Shown: piece by piece, positions 61,491 through 64,000 of the stretch | Layout: each line of letters starts with the position of its first letter | Position numbering within the stretch: position 1 is the stretch's first letter | Assembly: GCF_000321225.1 (NCBI RefSeq) | Contig: NW_004451890.1 | Span: 1-64,000 of the forward strand | Direction: 5' to 3' | Origin: Odobenus rosmarus divergens | Taxonomy: Eukaryota; Chordata; Mammalia; Carnivora; Odobenidae | DNA: 64,000 nucleotides | The notes under the pieces: model-generated | What the model was told of the DNA's origin: nothing | Database searches by the model: none | Seen by the model: only the letters and a program-made list of their open reading frames with translations | Program-made: the position numbers and the translations under genes

Positions 61491-62821
61491 GTGGCCAGAG
61501 AATTACAAGACTCTCCACATTATGGAAGCACAGGGGCTCCCTTCTGACCAGCCGGTGCTGACTTCCAAACAGGAAACACAAACCCTAACCATAGCTTGAC
61601 CCGTTCCTTAGACCACAAGAACAGAGTCCAGGAGACATGTCACAAACATTGCCTAATGTGGATTAATCCTGCCTGCCTGTTGCCAGCCTTTGATAGCAGT
61701 TCGTCTTTCTTCAACAATGAAAAGAGCCATGTCAGTCTAATGACTGTCATATTACCTCCCATTAACTTCATTATTGGACACTAACTGTTTCTAGTAATAA
61801 TTCATTCGCTGGTAATGACTTGGTGTCTGATTCCGGGATAATTACTGTCACAAATGTGATCAGACGGGCGCTCCGGGTTGCTTTCTCCATCTGGGATCGA
61901 GGCACAAATCAACTGAGGGCTCAGAGCTCATAGGATTTTCCTTGATTTGACAGGGAGAAGTCACCTCATGAGTGACAAAACCAGAGATTACTCCTGGGGA
62001 TTCTGGAAGCCCAAGATCAATTTTTACTTGCCCTTGGGCTTGTGGATAGCCATGGTGGATCTGAGTATGTCTGTGTGCATGTGCATGGCCATTGTTCAGT
62101 GGAAACATCAGGCCCTTCTCTCACTTAAGAAATAGTAATTGAAATCTGGCCAGAGCTTTGGTGGATTCAGTTGTCTTAGCCACGACATACAGAGGCCTTG
62201 ACTGCAAATTACTCATACCTCACTCTAATTGTCCACCTTTATTTGTGAACAGAGATATGGTACTTGTTTGGAAGACCAAGGAGGGAACTTCTGGAATAAT
62301 GTGTGTTTGGTGGTAATGTTAGAAAAAGGAATGAAATCTACTATAGAATTAAGGGGCTAGGCTGTTTCAAAATATCAAAGTGCAGAGAGAAGGAAACAGA
62401 GTGAAACTGGAGAAGGAAAGAAAAAGGACAGAAGTTAGTGAGGGACCTTTGGCCAGCCCACTGAGCTTTCCCACCAACACTGTTGGGAAGGACCACTTCT
62501 ACAGAAGTAAGGCTGATATGTGAGGCCTGGCCAGGAATGGGTCTAGTTTTCTTCTTCCATGCAGAATTGCACCTTGGCTAGACCAGAGAGTGCTCTTGAA
62601 ATTTCTTGGACAAATAGTTACCAAGTATATTTTCCTGCGTAATATTCTTTGACCTCAGATTCATAAATCTGAGCTGATTGGTATCCTCAATTCATGACAC
62701 AATATTGATATCACCCTCTATTATCCCATTCCATTATTTTTGGCTGCTCTGTTCCTTCTTTTCATATCTCTAGCCCTCCTTCTATAGGCACTGACTCTTG
62801 TGTGTATCACACATAATCTTG
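61491..62821. other. Unique sequence, ~1.3 kb, with a candidate conserved element
   Basis: No gene or repeat is recognised. 61600-61860 is described separately. Frames of up to 82 codons on either strand show no family. Confidence 0.4.
61600..61860. promoter_or_regulatory. Candidate conserved noncoding element
   Basis: A repeat-free stretch unusually dense in homeodomain-like cores: GTCTAATGACTGTC, CCCATTAACTTCATTATTGG, CTAGTAATAATTCATTCG, GGTAATGACTTGG and GGATAATTACTGTC. This is the composition of developmental enhancers. Conservation itself cannot be seen. Confidence 0.35.
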
Positions 62822-63275
62822 CTGTCTGTATTGGTTTTCTATTCCTGCCTTAACAAATTACCATAAACAGAAGCTTTAAACAACACAAACTTCTTATCTC
62901 ACGGTTTATGTAGGTCAGAAGTCTAGCCAGCTTGGCTGGCCTCCCTGCTAAGGGTCTCACAAGGTTGAAATCCAGGAGTGCGCTGGCCTCGGTTCTCATC
63001 AGGGGGCTCAGGGTGGGGGGGGAATCTATTTCTTAGCTCATTCAAGTTGTTGGTTGTGTGGACACTCCTTGCTGGCTGTTGGTGGGAGTCATTCTTTGCA
63101 TCTAGAAGCCACTGCATTCCCTGGCTCGGAACCCTCTTCATCTTAAAGCTAGCAACGATGTGTTCAATCCTCCTGTACTTAGAATTTCTCTTATAAGTTT
63201 ACAAATTCACAGTTCTGGGGATTAGTGGGTGTGATCTTCTTGGAGGTCACAATTTTGCTTCCTATTATGACCCAA
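62822..63275 (+). mobile_element. Old interspersed repeat, family B
   Basis: TTGGTTTTCTATTCCTGCCT, TAACAAATTACCATAAACAG, TTTAAACAACACAAAC, TTCTTATCTCACGG, GGGTCTCACAAGGTTGAAAT, CTGCATTCCCTGGCTCGGAA, GGGGATTAGTGGGTGTGATC. It shares its opening and middle with 36456-36980. Name not assigned. Confidence 0.7.
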
Positions 63276-63332
63276 CTTTCATTTGCTTATTTACAAGACT
63301 AGCCTTAAAAAATTGTATGGTTTGTATATACT

Positions 63333-63341
63333 AAAAAATTA
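63333..63341. repeat. TSD, left copy (CAN-SINE 10)
   Basis: AAAAAATTA, repeated at 63492-63500. AT-rich, so weaker evidence than the other TSDs. Confidence 0.6.
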
Positions 63342-63491
63342 AGGGGGCACCTGGGTGGCTCAGTTGGTAAGTGTCCAACTCTTGATTTTGACTCAGGTCA
63401 TGATCTCAGGATCCTGAGATCATGCCCCACATCGGGCTTAAGATTCTCTCTCCCTCCCTCTCCCCCCTCTCTAAAAATAAAATAATAATTA
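63342..63491 (+). mobile_element. CAN-SINE 10, sense, short older form
   Basis: GGGGGCACCTGGGTGGCTCA, GTTGGTAAGTGTCCAACTCT, TGATTTTGACTCAGGTCATG, ATCTCAGGATCCTGAGATCA, CACATCGGGCTTAAGATTCT, then a CT run and AAAATAAAATAATAATT. About 150 bases, with a shorter body than the others; it probably belongs to an older, shared carnivore SINE subfamily. Confidence 0.95.
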
Positions 63492-63529
63492 AAAAAATTA
63501 CAGAAATAGTTTTGTGCATTAAATCTTAC

Positions 63530-63875
63530 TTTCCTTTACTTGAAATCGTATTTTTAAATCTTTCCTGTTTATTATTTCTCCCCAATATGTAGCATTCTTT
63601 CATAGACATATATGAAATATACTGCATTTTATTTATCCATATTCCTAGCATGAATATCTGCATAAACAGAGCTGCAGTGAATATCTATGTCTGTATCTTG
63701 ATATGGTCCTGTGTATAAATTCCTGTGAGATGTTACATCCACGAATGGGATTGCGGGGTAATAGGTGAAGCAGGTCTAACTCCTTGAGGGGTTTCCGGGT
63801 TGGGCTCTAGAATGGCTGTCCCGGTTTGATTTCCATTAGCATGTGCATCAGTGCCCATTTGGCCACATCCTTGCC
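63530..63875 (-). mobile_element. Old L1 fragment, antisense
   Basis: GTAGCATTCTTTCATAGACA, CATAAACAGAGCTGCAGTGA, AATTCCTGTGAGATGTTACA, CACGAATGGGATTGCGGGGT, CCCATTTGGCCACATCCTTG are the antisense of the end of L1 ORF2. The corresponding sense stretch is present in the L1 at 42880-43160. Confidence 0.85.
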
Positions 63876-63879
63876 AGTG

Positions 63880-64000
63880 CTTTCTCTGCCAGTATTCAAT
63901 CTTGGCCCTGCCACTTTCTTGCTATGTACACTTTGATTAACATACTTAACATCTATTTCCCTCGGTTTCCTCCCCTGTAAAATGAAGTGACTCTTACTAG
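63880..64000 (+). mobile_element. MIR SINE, sense (runs off the right edge)
   Basis: TTGGCCCTGCCACTTTCTTG, CTATGTACACTTTGATTAAC, TTCCCTCGGTTTCCTCCCCT, GTAAAATGAAGTGACTC follow sense MIR. Incomplete at the window end. Confidence 0.88.

Noticed and set aside
1..64000. CRISPR arrays, operons, phage or plasmid functions
   Set aside because: Mammalian SINE, LINE and LTR content throughout rules out a prokaryotic source; no direct-repeat/spacer arrays were seen.

Overview
The window is nuclear DNA from a placental carnivore and looks like intergenic or intronic sequence. The main evidence is ten copies of the carnivore tRNA-derived SINE (CAN-SINE/SINEC), most with target-site duplications (TSDs) that can be read directly. 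Their long 3' body and CT-rich, AAATAAAT-type tails resemble the SINEs of bears, seals and mustelids more than those of dogs or cats, so I infer an arctoid (non-canid caniform) carnivore. Older mammalian repeats (MIR, L2, MER5A, MaLR LTRs, old L1) fill much of the rest.

I found no protein-coding gene I can defend, and no rRNA, tRNA, CRISPR or bacterial-type feature. The longest open frames (229, 206 and 188 codons) have no recognisable domains. The 206-codon frame lies largely on an L2 repeat.

Layout. 1-115 is a young L1 3' end at the window edge. 116-6950 is rich in old repeats: MIR, MER5A, a roughly 1 kb antisense L2 carrying a TA/TG microsatellite, a MaLR LTR, and an L2 split by another old element. 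6951-11539 is mostly unique sequence. 11540-12762 holds an L2 followed by a long polypyrimidine tract and ten perfect TATATC units. 12763-40266 has only old repeats separated by long unique stretches, including AT-rich segments that could be conserved enhancers, a CpG-dense patch near 31.8-32.1 kb and a perfect 10-bp hairpin at 28.9 kb. 40267-64000 differs: all ten CAN-SINEs lie here, some nested inside MIR and L2 copies. It also holds a large sense L2, an old L1 3' half, more MaLR and hAT relics, and a second old L1 fragment with a MIR running off the right edge.

There is no gene network to describe. What can be read is the insertion history: MIR and L2 first, then MER/hAT elements, MaLR LTRs and old L1, and finally CAN-SINEs and the L1 tail. 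Repeat family names are from memory of consensus sequences, without a library search. Repeat edges are good to about 10-30 bases unless a TSD fixes them. The strand given for a repeat is the strand of its consensus.
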